Counted from the first letter of the stretch, positions 1 through 8,281 are shown. The stretch: 64,000 bases of DNA from Paenibacillus caseinilyticus (GCF_027533645.1 NZ_JAQAGY010000006.1:186001-250000), one strand, 5' to 3'. Numbers and translations: made by a program. The notes: generated by a model not told the origin, from the sequence alone.

Positions 1-552
1 CCAAAAATAATAATTAAACCTATATTTTTTTAGTTGCTTTTTAAAGTTTTGATTAGATAATTGCGCTTTTTCAATAATTATTATTGACTCATTTAAAAAC
101 AAAGATAAAAATCTCATTTCACGAACATCAGGATAAAAACCTGTCATATCATCATAAAACTCATCACGTTTGATTCCATAATAACTGTCTATAAGCACTG
201 GAGTTGCATACATAATATTGTTTGTTATATGTTTGTAAATCTTCTCCTTTATTTTGTGTTCATCAACTGATAATTTTATATCGTGTCCCTTTCTAGGAGC
301 AGTTGTTATATCGTAATAACTGAAAATATCAAAAATAATCGGTGATATTAATTTTTGGTATACATCCTTATAGTATTTCTCTCTCTCCCTCTTTAGGCTT
401 AATCTGTGGGAGAAATATTGAGCTGCAGATGCACCAAAAAAAGCACCGACTAAGGTCGCTGTTGAAGTAATTATCGCAGGTTGAAATTGACTCTGAGTAG
501 ATGCAAGGGAACTAAGTATATTCGAAATATCAACCAAAAAATAAACCCCCAT
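1..552 (-). CDS. Unknown membrane-anchored protein, C-terminus cut by window edge
   Basis: The minus strand stays open from an ATG at 552 to base 1, giving at least 184 residues with no stop, so the gene continues outside the window. Residues about 25-48 (IITSTATLVGAFFGASAAQ) form one hydrophobic Gly/Ala-rich segment, followed by a basic stretch (HRLSLKREREKYYKD) and a long charged region. This fits a single-pass membrane protein with a cytoplasmic helical domain. No catalytic motif is recognised. A TATAAT hexamer lies at 578-583 on the minus strand; no good Shine-Dalgarno is seen, and an in-frame ATG at 567 is an alternative start. The DNA is AT-rich, like phage cargo. Function unknown. Confidence 0.6.
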   Translation of the reverse strand, partial: MGVYFLVDISNILSSLASTQSQFQPAIITSTATLVGAFFGASAAQYFSHRLSLKREREKYYKDVYQKLISPIIFDIFSYYDITTAPRKGHDIKLSVDEHKIKEKIYKHITNNIMYATPVLIDSYYGIKRDEFYDDMTGFYPDVREMRFLSLFLNESIIIIEKAQLSNQNFKKQLKKYRFNYYFW

Positions 553-1163
553 AAAAAAACATTTCATTAATTATCATATTATAACGCTACTATTAATGGC
601 AAAGGCAAAAAATAATGAGATCTATTTAAAAACCACAACTAGTGTCGTTGGTCATGCGACGTTGAGACAACGCCAACGAACACGCCGTCTAAATTGGATG
701 GTTTACAAAAATGACGTGTGGAGGGTTTGTTTCATCATCTTTATATCTGGGTAATAAACAGTGCCGCTAGCGAGGCGGTACTGATTTTGGCCCCTTCGTG
801 AGAAGGGGTCTTTATTATGTGCCTGATTATTCAGCGAATGTTCATCAGCCGTTATCTTCGGACAATTCGATATATAATTCATCATTCGATGATCGGTAAG
901 AATAATGCATGCTCCGTAGTCTGGATACTGAATATCAGTAACCCCACCCCTCGTATCCTGCGGGTATGGTCGTCGCCAGCCCCGTCGGTACCAGTGCTGT
1001 GACCACCGGTTCGATGATCAGCGTATCAGTAGCTACCAGATCGAAGCCGGCCGCTCAATCGATCCGTAGACAGCGCAAAAAATCGCCTGAGACGGCTTAT
1101 GGATGAATATTTTTTTAAAGTTATTGGAAACATGTAAAAGTAAAATAAAGGAGGAAGTCTAAT
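553..1163. other. Gene-poor AT-rich stretch
   Basis: No convincing gene is seen. Short frames of about 60 codons here lack ribosome binding sites and read as chance translations. A hairpin terminator (791-808) is the only clear element. Short GC-richer patches at 640-690 and 960-1090 look like remnants and were not identified. Confidence 0.5.
789..816 (+). terminator. Hairpin terminator
   Basis: CCCCTTC and GAAGGGG pair around a GTGA loop and are followed by TCTTTATT. It would stop plus-strand transcription, but no intact plus-strand gene precedes it, so it may be a leftover of a lost gene. Confidence 0.5.
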
Positions 1164-1652
1164 TTGAAAGCGATACTGTTGTTAACTATTCTTTGGGGTG
1201 GAAGTATTCAATCTGCTTTTACTGAGGTTACTACTATTAGTGCTCCAACGCATGAAAATCTACCTCTTGCCGTAGAAGATGCAACTAGAAATTATGAAAA
1301 GCTAACTAAATCTAATGTACTAAGACCCAAAAAAATTCCAATTGAGTTTACATCAAACTTTGGACAGATCGATACAAATAGTAACCAATTGGAATTAACT
1401 TATCGTAATGAAAGTACAAACGATATTTTTAAAATAATTGTGTTTTCTGATAAAAAAGACGATTATAACTCGGGATACACTAAGATCCGATTAGTTGATG
1501 GAACATATGCCTATTTCAAAGAACGCGGTATACACTCGACTCTAGAGTTCAAATATGGGGCTTTAACTTATAATATCGGTATGAGAAAATCACCAAACAA
1601 TGCTGAGCTAGTACTTCTCTCCAGTGTAGCCGACTCAATGATTCAAAAATAA
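1164..1652 (+). CDS. Secreted protein, possibly DUF4367-like
   Basis: The 162-aa protein begins with TTG, placed 7 nt after a strong AAAGGAGGAAG ribosome binding site. Residues 1-20 form a signal-peptide-like segment (KAILLLTILWGGSIQSAF). The C-terminal half has the pattern KIRLVDGTYAYFKE ... LEFKYGALTYNIGM ... ELVLLSSVADSM, which resembles the small extracytoplasmic DUF4367 fold (a strand-rich body, then a final helix of the I-A-x-S type). That assignment is by eye only. It is convergent with the next secreted protein, and the two share a terminator. Together with its AT-rich DNA this suggests cargo rather than core function. Confidence 0.65.
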   Translation: MKAILLLTILWGGSIQSAFTEVTTISAPTHENLPLAVEDATRNYEKLTKSNVLRPKKIPIEFTSNFGQIDTNSNQLELTYRNESTNDIFKIIVFSDKKDDYNSGYTKIRLVDGTYAYFKERGIHSTLEFKYGALTYNIGMRKSPNNAELVLLSSVADSMIQK

Positions 1653-1690
1653 AAAAATCACCCTTCCACTTTTTAGGAAGGGTGTATTTT
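1652..1690. terminator. Bidirectional terminator
   Basis: CACCCTTCC and GGAAGGGTG pair around ACTTTTTA, with an A-run on the left and a T-run on the right. It separates two convergent genes and can serve both. Confidence 0.8.
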
Positions 1691-1692
1691 TT

Positions 1693-2148
1693 CTATCGCT
1701 TATCAGTACTAATCATTGCACGGCCCGAACATCTACCAGATGTTCGATCTCCACATTCTACTCTTACATGATAGTAACCGGTTCCAGGGGAAGCAAATTC
1801 ATAGTAGTTGCTCCCCCCTTTTTGAGCTGCGTTAATTTGTTTGCTTATTACAGTCCCATTACCATCCACTACATAGGCAAACATATTGAACAAGCTGTCC
1901 CGGTTAGTATAGACCTCGAAATAAATAGCTGCCCCCTTCTCAGCATAGACATCGGAGGAATTTTCAATTTTGTCACCGGTTGACATAGTTACGTATTGGC
2001 AATCAACATACGCGTCCCCACAACTGCCTTTAGTAAAGGTGGGAGTAGAGCCGAGAGCAGCGGCGGAAGCTGAGATCGGCATAGCGAGAGTAGCTGTTCC
2101 TAATACTCCAGCGACTAAAAAAGTGAATGCTCTTTTACAAAAATTCAT
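1693..2148 (-). CDS. Secreted protein of unknown function
   Basis: The 151-aa product has a classic Sec signal peptide: basic MNFCKR, a hydrophobic core (FTFLVAGVLGTATLAM) and a likely cleavage after SASA near residue 30. The mature part of about 120 aa has four cysteines (CGDAYVDC, ECGDRTSGRC), consistent with two disulfides, and a strand-rich pattern ending in YYHVRVECG, as in small beta-sandwich domains of exported proteins. ATG at 2148 follows GGGAGGAAA. No enzyme motif is recognised. As a secreted cysteine-containing protein encoded beside a phage early region, it may be a lysogenic-conversion gene. Confidence 0.75.
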   Translation of the reverse strand: MNFCKRAFTFLVAGVLGTATLAMPISASAAALGSTPTFTKGSCGDAYVDCQYVTMSTGDKIENSSDVYAEKGAAIYFEVYTNRDSLFNMFAYVVDGNGTVISKQINAAQKGGSNYYEFASPGTGYYHVRVECGDRTSGRCSGRAMISTDKR

Positions 2149-2379
2149 TTTAAATTTCCTCCCATAATTATATTATTTTTACTATTATTCCAACAATTAG
2201 AATATATCAAATTAACGCCGGAAGGTTAATAGATATATATTACTAATTTTTGTTAAATTAACATTATATTGTAATTTGTAAAAGTTTATCGTAATAAGAA
2301 AGAATAATAATAATTTTATAAGATTATGTATAATATTAATTACACGAGCGGTAATAAAGTCCCTTTATATGTAAAACAG

Positions 2380-2414
2380 TAACGACATTTCCAGAATCTG
2401 AAATGTCGTTATTT
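2380..2414. terminator. Inverted repeat, possible terminator
   Basis: AACGACATTTC and GAAATGTCGTT form an 11-bp perfect stem with an 8-nt loop. It lies a few bases past the stop of the small minus-strand ORF at 2418, which supports that ORF. U-runs are weak on both sides. Confidence 0.5.
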
Positions 2415-2417
2415 GAA

Positions 2418-2603
2418 TTATCGGATTAGGCAGACAGTACCTTCGCAGAAGTCTGCGCCTTCGAGATCGCTCAGACCACTCGTCTCGTAGCGCACGAGAA
2501 TCGTAGAAAGAACCGAAACATCTCCCATAGTTTCTAACACTCCCTCATGTTCTTCCATATTACAAATATAACCATTCGATTTCGGTTCTTCATCGGCATA
2601 CAC
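2418..2603 (-). CDS. Small ORF of uncertain status
   Basis: A 61-residue frame starts with GTG, 7 nt after AGGGA, and ends just before a hairpin. The product (YADEEPKSNGYICNMEEHEG... VRYETSGLSDLEGADF) is acidic with no membrane segment and no recognised motif. Upstream in the same frame is a further open stretch (MYSVPASGLAIGFGGT) broken only by a TAG, so this may be the rear half of a nonsense-interrupted gene. A 28-codon frame with a strong AGAGGGG site starts about 190 bp further upstream. Function unknown. Confidence 0.4.
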   Translation of the reverse strand: MYADEEPKSNGYICNMEEHEGVLETMGDVSVLSTILVRYETSGLSDLEGADFCEGTVCLIR

Positions 2604-2877
2604 AATATATCCCTAAGTGCCACCAAACCCTATAGCCAAACCTGATGCCGGAACCGAGTACATTCAACGAAACGGATTCAGCCAATTAACCAACATGATT
2701 TGGACAGATATCCTCGCCCGCACTATCTCCACCGTTTGGCCAGAAATCAGAAGTATCCTCCACCTCTTTCATGCAATCCCCTCTCCGATAAATCAATATT
2801 CAAAATCAAAGCATTGAAATTTTCACATTGATAAACCGATATATAGAAATAAAATTAGAAATGGGGTTTTACATTAG

Positions 2878-3096
2878 ATGGATCAAGCCTTTGATGAGCT
2901 AAATAAGTTGCTTGTGGCAGGTGTTTTCAAAATTGCATCTTCCCTTTTATACTTGATTGTCCCAGAAATCATCGTTATTATTGCTTGCCTTATTTTCGGA
3001 ATAAGAGGCCAAGTTTTCAAAGCCTTGTGCATGCTTGGATTGATGATAGGCTTGTACTCCTTTGTTTATTACGGCTTTCCAACGTTAACGAAATGA
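2878..3096 (+). CDS. Small two-helix membrane protein
   Basis: The 72-aa protein has two predicted transmembrane helices (about residues 20-42, SSLLYLIVPEIIVIIACLIF, and 46-66, ALCMLGLMIGLYSFVYYGF) joined by a short basic loop (IRGQ). A clear terminator follows immediately. The ribosome binding site is poor. Such proteins in phage-derived DNA include holin-like and superinfection-exclusion proteins, but nothing here decides between them. Confidence 0.55.
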   Translation: MDQAFDELNKLLVAGVFKIASSLLYLIVPEIIVIIACLIFGIRGQVFKALCMLGLMIGLYSFVYYGFPTLTK

Positions 3097-3118
3097 GCAT
3101 CCTTCGGGATGCTTTTTT
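3094..3118 (+). terminator. Rho-independent terminator
   Basis: AGCATCC and GGATGCT pair around TTCG, followed by TTTTTT. The stem begins directly at the stop codon of the small membrane protein. Confidence 0.85.
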
Positions 3119-3152
3119 CGCCTCCCTCCCATGTTCTTCCGTTCATTTTGAT

Positions 3153-3512
3153 TCATGAGCCTCCATCATTTCGAGGAACTTCTCCCTCTTGGTGGCTCCT
3201 TGCCCAAAGTTCATGCTTGTAGAGCTTCTTCAAGTCCAGTTCCCCCATGTGGAATACATCTGTACGGTCGTAGAGTGGATAGTACCGGTGAGCGGTGTCT
3301 CCAGTTCCGGTGCCGCAGGAAGCTGCATACCGGAATGCTGACGGTAATTCTTGGCCGTTACGGAGAATCGGTACCCCGAATTCTTAGCATCGTGACTTGG
3401 TAAGCAGTACAGCGAACATGTGCGGCTCAGAAGTCCAACGCTGCCTGGCATAGTACGGTAACCCAGTATCTAAAACTTCTTGCCTCGTATACCAGCCCAT
3501 TTTATTTGGCAT
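3153..3512 (-). pseudogene. Phage small-protein gene interrupted by an in-frame TAA
   Basis: Starting from ATG at 3512, which overlaps the previous stop by 11 nt, the frame reads MPNKMGWYTRQEVLDTG... to TKSRC, meets TAA at 3384-3386, then continues open in the same frame (EFGVPILRNGQELPSAFRYA ... DTAHRYYPLYDRTDVFHMGE ... LYKHELW) to TGA at 3153. Total is 120 codons with a single internal stop. Composition on both sides is alike and no frameshift is needed, so one substitution in a sense codon explains it. The intact protein would be about 119 aa. It resembles small hypothetical proteins of Paenibacillus and Bacillus phages; no function is known to me. Confidence 0.7.
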
Positions 3513-3702
3513 TATGATCATCCCCTACAAAATACTTATATGCATCTTTCCATCCCCTGACGTATGCCTCAACCAATGCCAGGCGAATTAGCTCGAGACC
3601 CGGTCCCCGTACATGGTCAGGTAAATACTTTCCGACCTCTTGGCTCAAATTGCCGAGCAGCATATCAGCATGTCCTTGCGCTTGCTTCTTATCAGGAGGC
3701 AT
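3502..3702 (-). CDS. Phage small protein, unknown
   Basis: A 66-aa protein whose ATG follows the upstream TGA directly (TGAATG), implying translational coupling. The sequence (KQAQGHADMLLGNLSQEVGK ... LIRLALVEAYVRGWKDAYKY) looks all-helical with no membrane segment. It sits in the tail of the leftward early operon. No family recognised. Confidence 0.65.
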   Translation of the reverse strand: MPPDKKQAQGHADMLLGNLSQEVGKYLPDHVRGPGLELIRLALVEAYVRGWKDAYKYFVGDDHNAK

Positions 3703-4239
3703 TCAAGCGCCCCTTTCCATGGCTAGAAGCCGTTCATCTTCAAGCTCTTTAGCTACTATCTCGCAGAACCTTGGGTACAAGATCTTTGAAAAAGCGAGCT
3801 CATCGGCTGAGTAGTCGTAGACAGCCTCTTCGTGTGCATCGGGGAGATTTGTTTGCTGGTACCATATCGAAAACCCTTCTAAATAGTGAAAATCGGTTGA
3901 GGAAAGAAGCTCCCATTCCATGCGGGCATCTGCCTCTGTTAACGCGTCATCCCGACGCATTCGGAGGATAGTTTCTCTGATGGATTGCTCTGTCCGATCT
4001 CCTTGATATTCTCGCTTCCTTGAAGGCGCGACCTTGCCCATTAGGTAATATCCGTCTGCCTCGCCAAAGAACTCCCGAAAATCATTGTAGCCGGTATTTT
4101 TAAGGGGCCAGAAGTAAGCATAGTTCCCGTAATCGGACACAGCCGCGAACATCCCCGTGGAATCGAGGAGGAATATTCCCCAGCCTTGCCCGTCGATTGA
4201 GGGGATCGAGTATCGCCAGAACTTAACATCCGTTTTCAT
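3703..4239 (-). CDS. Phage protein, unknown
   Basis: A 178-aa soluble protein. ATG at 4239 is chosen because GGAGGT lies 6 nt before it; another ATG at 4245 abuts the ribosome binding site. The N-terminal half is strand-rich and aromatic (GWGIFLLDSTGMFAAVSDYG, YAYFWPL), and the C-terminal half is acidic and helical (YPRFCEIVAKELEDERLLAM). This layout is common in uncharacterised early proteins of Firmicutes phages. It is the largest of the five small genes downstream of dnaN, all packed with short overlaps. Function unknown. Confidence 0.7.
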   Translation of the reverse strand: MKTDVKFWRYSIPSIDGQGWGIFLLDSTGMFAAVSDYGNYAYFWPLKNTGYNDFREFFGEADGYYLMGKVAPSRKREYQGDRTEQSIRETILRMRRDDALTEADARMEWELLSSTDFHYLEGFSIWYQQTNLPDAHEEAVYDYSADELAFSKILYPRFCEIVAKELEDERLLAMERGA

Positions 4240-4265
4240 GGTCATACCTCCATTTTGTTTTTTAC

Positions 4266-4595
4266 TTACAACGATTCCATCATGTCAACCAGGAAGCACC
4301 CTGCCACCTTCGGCCCGCATGCCTGGAGAAGAAATACGTAGTGGTCAAATGCTTCTTCGATTACGAGTCTCTTTCTTTCGGGGATGTAGCGCGTCCGGCT
4401 CATCAGATTCGTTAATGCTGTGTCCAGGTGTGTCGTGCTCGATCCACCATTCATCTCCATCAGCACACCCACCTCGGTCCAAAACAATGGGAGCAGCTTG
4501 TAGAATAGAATCCCTTCGGCATATACTTCCTGGTGCTTTATGCCGAAGGAGATGCGCCGGAGTCGCCGGCGCTCGAAGGCTTGGTAATCAATCAT
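4266..4595 (-). CDS. Phage protein, unknown
   Basis: A 109-aa product starting at MIDYQAFERRRLRR. This ATG overlaps the preceding stop as ATGATTGA, which decides the start over a longer upstream frame. The protein is helical, with a basic N-terminus that could touch nucleic acid and a middle segment (ILFYKLLPLFWTEVGVLMEM) that is hydrophobic but interrupted by charged residues. No family recognised. Confidence 0.65.
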   Translation of the reverse strand: MIDYQAFERRRLRRISFGIKHQEVYAEGILFYKLLPLFWTEVGVLMEMNGGSSTTHLDTALTNLMSRTRYIPERKRLVIEEAFDHYVFLLQACGPKVAGCFLVDMMESL

Positions 4596-4773
4596 GTGCG
4601 ATGATGAGGGCTCCGGCCTGCAGATCCATCTCCAGCTGGCCATGGTTCTGCTGGACCGCTGGGTTCAGCTTGGCATAGACCGACTCGGCCAGCTTCGTGT
4701 CTTCCTCATGCTCCCACTGGTCGAGGATGTTGCATAAAAACTCGGATTCTTGCCTGCTCAGCTTTACGATCAT
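4588..4773 (-). CDS. Phage small protein, unknown
   Basis: A 61-aa protein from ATG at 4773, 9 nt after GGGAGG inside the end of dnaN. A GTG at 4782 overlapping the dnaN stop is an alternative start. The sequence MIVKLSRQESEFLCNILDQW is typical of short helical phage early proteins. It is the first gene after dnaN and is probably co-translated with it. Confidence 0.6.
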   Translation of the reverse strand: MIVKLSRQESEFLCNILDQWEHEEDTKLAESVYAKLNPAVQQNHGQLEMDLQAGALIIAHD

Positions 4774-4774
4774 G

Positions 4775-5896
4775 TTATGCACCCTCCCGTAATACGATTT
4801 GTGCCACTAGGTATAAAGCCGTGTTCTCGTCAGCGCCGGAAAAGTAGATGAACTCCTTTGGCCCGGGCAACCGGACATTAACGGTATCCGAGTCAATCGC
4901 CTGGAGTGCTTCGAGAGCATACTTCCCGTCGCACCCGAACCGAATCCCTTTGCCCTTGAAGTCGCCGATTTGGATGCTGTCCTCCGTTTTCTCGTTAATT
5001 TCATTCCGGCTCTCAATGATGAACTCATCGCCATCGGTGCGCATTTCGGTGATGAACCCTCCGTTCTGTTTTTTTTCAGCGGTGATCCTCACTCTCTCCA
5101 GTGCTTCGATAAGGTCGCTTTTGCTCGCCGTAAAGGCCGTATGCTGGGCTGGCGTTAACAGTCTGGTCACGTTTGGATACGTACCGTCCAGAGCCCAAGA
5201 GTACATGGTGTATCTTCCGCAGATAATCACTGTCATTCGGTCGTCGCTTGTAATGGTGACATCTTCGGAGTCGTTCACGATGCTGCTTATTTTCTTCATG
5301 TGCTCCCCGGAGATTACCGTATCCAGCTGAATGCTGGTTCGGATCGGCATTGTAACGCGGGCCATCCGGTGCCTGTCACACGCCCAGAAGGTGATCCCCT
5401 CAAGTCCGAATTCCGCCTTAATCCCCGTCAGGATAGAGTAGTCTTCCTTTTTGTACGCCGCGAAGGCCGTTCTGCGAATCAGCTCTTTGAACTCCTTCGC
5501 CGGCATCATGAAGCTGCTGTTCAAATTGTGGACGGGAAGTTCGGGGTACTCCTCGGGATCGAAGCCTTGGAGCAGCATCTTCGTCTTCCCAGACATGAAT
5601 TTAGCCTGGGTCCCGTCTACTTCGATATCGATAGACTTGGAGGGCATTCGGTTTACCACTTCGACGATCTCCTTAGCGCTGATGGCGATCCCTCCGGGTC
5701 GTTTCAGTTCAAAGTCGATCCCTGGGATTTCCGTTCGGATGAAGAAGTGTGTGTCCCCAGAGGCAAGAACCAAGTCCCCGTCTTTGACCATAAGCAGAAT
5801 GCAGCTCAGGATAGGGGAAACGTTCTTCGCTGAAGCGCCTATGGCCAGCTGCTTCAGCGGCTCCAGCAATACCGATTTGTCTATGGTAATCTTCAT
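4775..5896 (-). CDS. dnaN: DNA polymerase III beta sliding clamp, phage-encoded
   Basis: The 373-aa protein matches the bacterial beta clamp in length and pattern: MKITIDKSVLLEPLKQL at the N-terminus, the SPILSCILL segment, and three domain-sized repeats, the last ending in PGPKEFIYFSG and YLVAQIVL. The clamp encircles DNA and tethers polymerases. ATG at 5896 follows GAGAGGAACG, and the longer upstream frame is not needed. Because it sits in a phage early operon beside dnaB and a loader gene rather than beside dnaA, it is almost certainly a phage copy that supplements or replaces the host clamp during element replication. It diverges from typical core DnaN in its surface loops. Confidence 0.9.
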   Translation of the reverse strand: MKITIDKSVLLEPLKQLAIGASAKNVSPILSCILLMVKDGDLVLASGDTHFFIRTEIPGIDFELKRPGGIAISAKEIVEVVNRMPSKSIDIEVDGTQAKFMSGKTKMLLQGFDPEEYPELPVHNLNSSFMMPAKEFKELIRRTAFAAYKKEDYSILTGIKAEFGLEGITFWACDRHRMARVTMPIRTSIQLDTVISGEHMKKISSIVNDSEDVTITSDDRMTVIICGRYTMYSWALDGTYPNVTRLLTPAQHTAFTASKSDLIEALERVRITAEKKQNGGFITEMRTDGDEFIIESRNEINEKTEDSIQIGDFKGKGIRFGCDGKYALEALQAIDSDTVNVRLPGPKEFIYFSGADENTALYLVAQIVLREGA

Positions 5897-5915
5897 GTGT
5901 TCGCACGTTCCTCTC

Positions 5916-6074
5916 TTAATCCATGCAGATGATGCCTTTATTAATCTTATCGAGGTCGTCCTCCGTCGCCGGCTGGACAACGAACTTGCGATCCCCGATA
6001 TGGATGACGATCTGTTCGTGATCTTTGAGACTGAGGATTTCCTCCTCAACCTCGATGATTATTTTTCTCATCAT
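5916..6074 (-). CDS. Phage small protein, unknown
   Basis: A 52-aa frame directly upstream of dnaN: MMRKIIIEVEEEILSLKDHE, then IVIHIGDRKFVVQPATEDD. It follows GAAAGGAG, 12-15 nt before a double ATG (6074 and 6071). The alternating strand-type pattern suggests a small beta-rich fold. Its stop lies 20 nt before the dnaN start. No family recognised; it is accepted because of the ribosome binding site, its composition and its place in the operon. Confidence 0.55.
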   Translation of the reverse strand: MMRKIIIEVEEEILSLKDHEQIVIHIGDRKFVVQPATEDDLDKINKGIICMD

Positions 6075-6093
6075 GCGGATCGTGCTGCTCCTT

Positions 6094-6558
6094 TCAAACT
6101 GCTTCTGAGACTGGTTCCAGATAAACGGTGAGCCGAAGGATCCGTGCTAGCTTCCGCAGCGCCTCCGCCTTGTGCCGGCGGTATGTGCGATCCGTCATGC
6201 TCAGTTCTATGGCCGCAAGGAAGTCACAGCCCTGTGCGTCTGGGTCCAAGTATCGAGTTCGGATGATGTCCGACTCCGTTTTATATAGGCGTCTCAGCGC
6301 TATTTCGACCTCCTGAGCGCGTTTCTGGTCCAAATCCTCTGTATCTACGTTCCAGACCGCAACGTCCTCTACAGGCTTGCTGATGGCGTTAGTGTTACCG
6401 TGGAAACGAGGTGCATAGCTGGGCGTCATTTTCGTCTCTCTCTGTACAAAACCGATATCTCTGAATATCCGGGCTGTCTCGAGTCTTTCTTCAACCCTCT
6501 TGCGGGTTGCCTCCTGATCGATTTTCGTGCCTGGAATCTGAAAAGTTACTTGACCCAT
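6094..6558 (-). CDS. ArpU-type phage transcriptional regulator (sigma region 4-like)
   Basis: The 154-aa product has an N-terminal charged part (DQEATRKRVEERLETARIF) and a C-terminal sigma-70 region-4-like helix-turn-helix: LRRLYKTESDIIRTRYLD, then LSMTDRTYRRHKAEALRKLA. ArpU and RinA-like proteins of Gram-positive phages act late in the early operon and are thought to control late gene expression. ATG at 6558 follows GGGGTG by 6 nt; GTG at 6567 is possible. If it works as in its relatives, its target should be a late promoter, yet no late genes are visible to the left in this window. Confidence 0.75.
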   Translation of the reverse strand: MGQVTFQIPGTKIDQEATRKRVEERLETARIFRDIGFVQRETKMTPSYAPRFHGNTNAISKPVEDVAVWNVDTEDLDQKRAQEVEIALRRLYKTESDIIRTRYLDPDAQGCDFLAAIELSMTDRTYRRHKAEALRKLARILRLTVYLEPVSEAV

Positions 6559-6559
6559 T

Positions 6560-6651
6560 CCCCTCACCCCAAATTATTGATATAATTTTGGCAATGAGGT
6601 TTTCTCAATTTGCTCCCCCGGTGACCTATCCCCATAGGCCGGGGGATTTTT
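6560..6651 (+). terminator. Plus-strand hairpin with T-run between early genes
   Basis: CCCCCGG and CCGGGGG (about 6616-6646) pair around a loop and are followed by ATTTTTTT on the plus strand. All flanking genes run leftward, so this would stop antisense transcription, or it is a remnant. On the minus strand a TTGAGA / TATATC pair (18 nt apart) before the ArpU-type gene is a weak promoter candidate. Confidence 0.4.
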
Positions 6652-6879
6652 TTATGCTTCGAGCCCAAGCTGCAGCTGATAAGCGCTGTCGGACTCGCGC
6701 ACATATCCCCGATGCACCCACAACTGCGGCGCCAGTTTTCTGTGATGTTCGAATACCGGTGTTCCTGCCTTTCGATCCGGGTAGATCCGTTCGGCTTTCT
6801 CTGTCCATACCCAGTAGGTGCTTGCTGTTACGCTCTGACCGACCATTTCACGCTCTACAGGCGTCATATGTCTTCTCAT
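6652..6879 (-). CDS. Phage small protein, unknown
   Basis: A 75-aa product from ATG at 6879, 10 nt after AAGGGAG and 13 nt past the dnaB stop. The sequence is basic and aromatic (MTPVEREMVGQSVTASTYWV, WTEKAERIYPDRK). A longer frame upstream overlaps dnaB and is rejected. The pattern is typical of short accessory proteins encoded after phage helicase genes. No function assigned. Confidence 0.6.
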   Translation of the reverse strand: MRRHMTPVEREMVGQSVTASTYWVWTEKAERIYPDRKAGTPVFEHHRKLAPQLWVHRGYVRESDSAYQLQLGLEA

Positions 6880-6892
6880 GTCACGCGCTCCC

Positions 6893-8281
6893 TTATGCCC
6901 AGCGGCGTTTCTCAGAGTCACCTTTCTGGCTCTTCGTTGCTGGTGCCTCATGGTGTGTTCGATCCAGACCAACGAATTTGTTGAAGTTTTTGAGGAATGC
7001 TAGCTCCACCGTACCCAGTGGGCCGTTCCGGTGTTTTGCGATGATCACCTCGACGATGTCTTTCTTCTCGGATTCCTTGTCGTAGTAGTCATCCCGGTAG
7101 AGGAAAGCGACGATGTCCGCATCCTGCTCGATTGCCCCTGACTCCCGGAGGTCCGACATCATCGGCCGTTTATCCTGGCGCTGCTCTACGCTACGGCTGA
7201 GTTGGGAGAGAGCAACCACCGGTACATCAAGTTCCCGGGCCAACTGCTTCAGGTTCCTAGAAATCTCCGAGACCTCTTGTTGCCGGTTCTCCTTCCGCCC
7301 GGCTCCAGAGATGAGCTGCAGGTAATCGATGATGATGACCCCCAGATTCCCCACCTGTTTTTTCAGCCGCCGGCACTTGGCTCGGATCTCGTGGACGTTG
7401 ACCGATGGCGTGTCGTCGATAAACAGTTGAGATTCAGACAGTCCGCCGATGCTCATCGAAATTTTCTGCCAGTCCTCTTCCTCGAGGAAGCCTGTCCGGA
7501 GCTTCCCGGCGTCGACGTTACCTTCTGATGCGATCATGCGTTGTGTGAGCTGTACCGCTCCCATCTCGAGCGAGAAGACCACAACCGGCTCCTTGGAACG
7601 AATGGCAATGTTTTGCCCGATGTTGAGTGCCAGTGCCGTTTTTCCCATCGACGGCCGCGCCGCCATGATGATGAGATCCGACCGTTGGAATCCTGACGTA
7701 AGCTTGTCCAGATCGGCTAGGCCAGAAGGAATACCGGTGATGCCGCCAGAGGCTTTCATGTTGAACCGAGCTTCAATTTGATCGAAGGCTTCGTAAACCA
7801 CTTCTTTGATGTTCTGAAACTCTTTGCCTTGGGAAGCTCGGTTTGAAATAGCAGCTGCGGCCTCTTCCATACCTGCGGCCATTGCGGCCGCCGAGCTCTT
7901 CGCCTGCATCTGCTTGAGCATGGCCTTGATCGCCTGGCGCTGCATGGCGTACTCACGGACATCATTGGCGTAATGGCCGATATTTGCGGCCGTTGGTGTG
8001 GATCCAACCACCCTTGACATATAGGAGGCCCCGCCGGCGCGCTCGTACTGCCCCTTTTGCTGAAGAACGTGCCCGAGAGTGACAGGGTCGATCGGCTTGT
8101 TTTCGTCCGCCAGTTCAACCATCGCCTGGAAGATCATCCGATGTCCCGGGAAGAAAAAGTCATCAGCTATCAGGGTTTCCTGAGCAGTGATTAAAGCGTC
8201 GTTTTCGAGAAGTACGGCGCCCAAAACGGCAATTTCGGCTTCACTGCTGTGAGGCATCTCAATGTGTTCTGGATGCTGCAA
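6893..8281 (-). CDS. dnaB: Replicative DNA helicase (DnaB family), phage-encoded
   Basis: A 462-aa DnaB. The N-terminal domain (HSSEAEIAVLGAVLLENDAL ... MSRVVGSTPTAANIGHYAN) is followed by the RecA-like motor with Walker A ARPSMGKTALALNI near residue 210, Walker B GVIIIDYLQLI, and the conserved SQLSRSVEQR and MSDLRESGAIEQDADIV motifs. All helicase motifs appear intact. It unwinds DNA at the replication fork. Its start overlaps the G39P-type loader gene by 23 nt, and the initiator gene lies one further upstream, so initiator, loader and helicase form one translationally coupled replication module. Confidence 0.93.
   Translation of the reverse strand: MQHPEHIEMPHSSEAEIAVLGAVLLENDALITAQETLIADDFFFPGHRMIFQAMVELADENKPIDPVTLGHVLQQKGQYERAGGASYMSRVVGSTPTAANIGHYANDVREYAMQRQAIKAMLKQMQAKSSAAAMAAGMEEAAAAISNRASQGKEFQNIKEVVYEAFDQIEARFNMKASGGITGIPSGLADLDKLTSGFQRSDLIIMAARPSMGKTALALNIGQNIAIRSKEPVVVFSLEMGAVQLTQRMIASEGNVDAGKLRTGFLEEEDWQKISMSIGGLSESQLFIDDTPSVNVHEIRAKCRRLKKQVGNLGVIIIDYLQLISGAGRKENRQQEVSEISRNLKQLARELDVPVVALSQLSRSVEQRQDKRPMMSDLRESGAIEQDADIVAFLYRDDYYDKESEKKDIVEVIIAKHRNGPLGTVELAFLKNFNKFVGLDRTHHEAPATKSQKGDSEKRRWA

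Noticed and set aside
703..1002. 60-61 codon frames near the left end
   Set aside because: No ribosome binding sites, composition unlike the neighbouring genes, and interrupted by a terminator hairpin.
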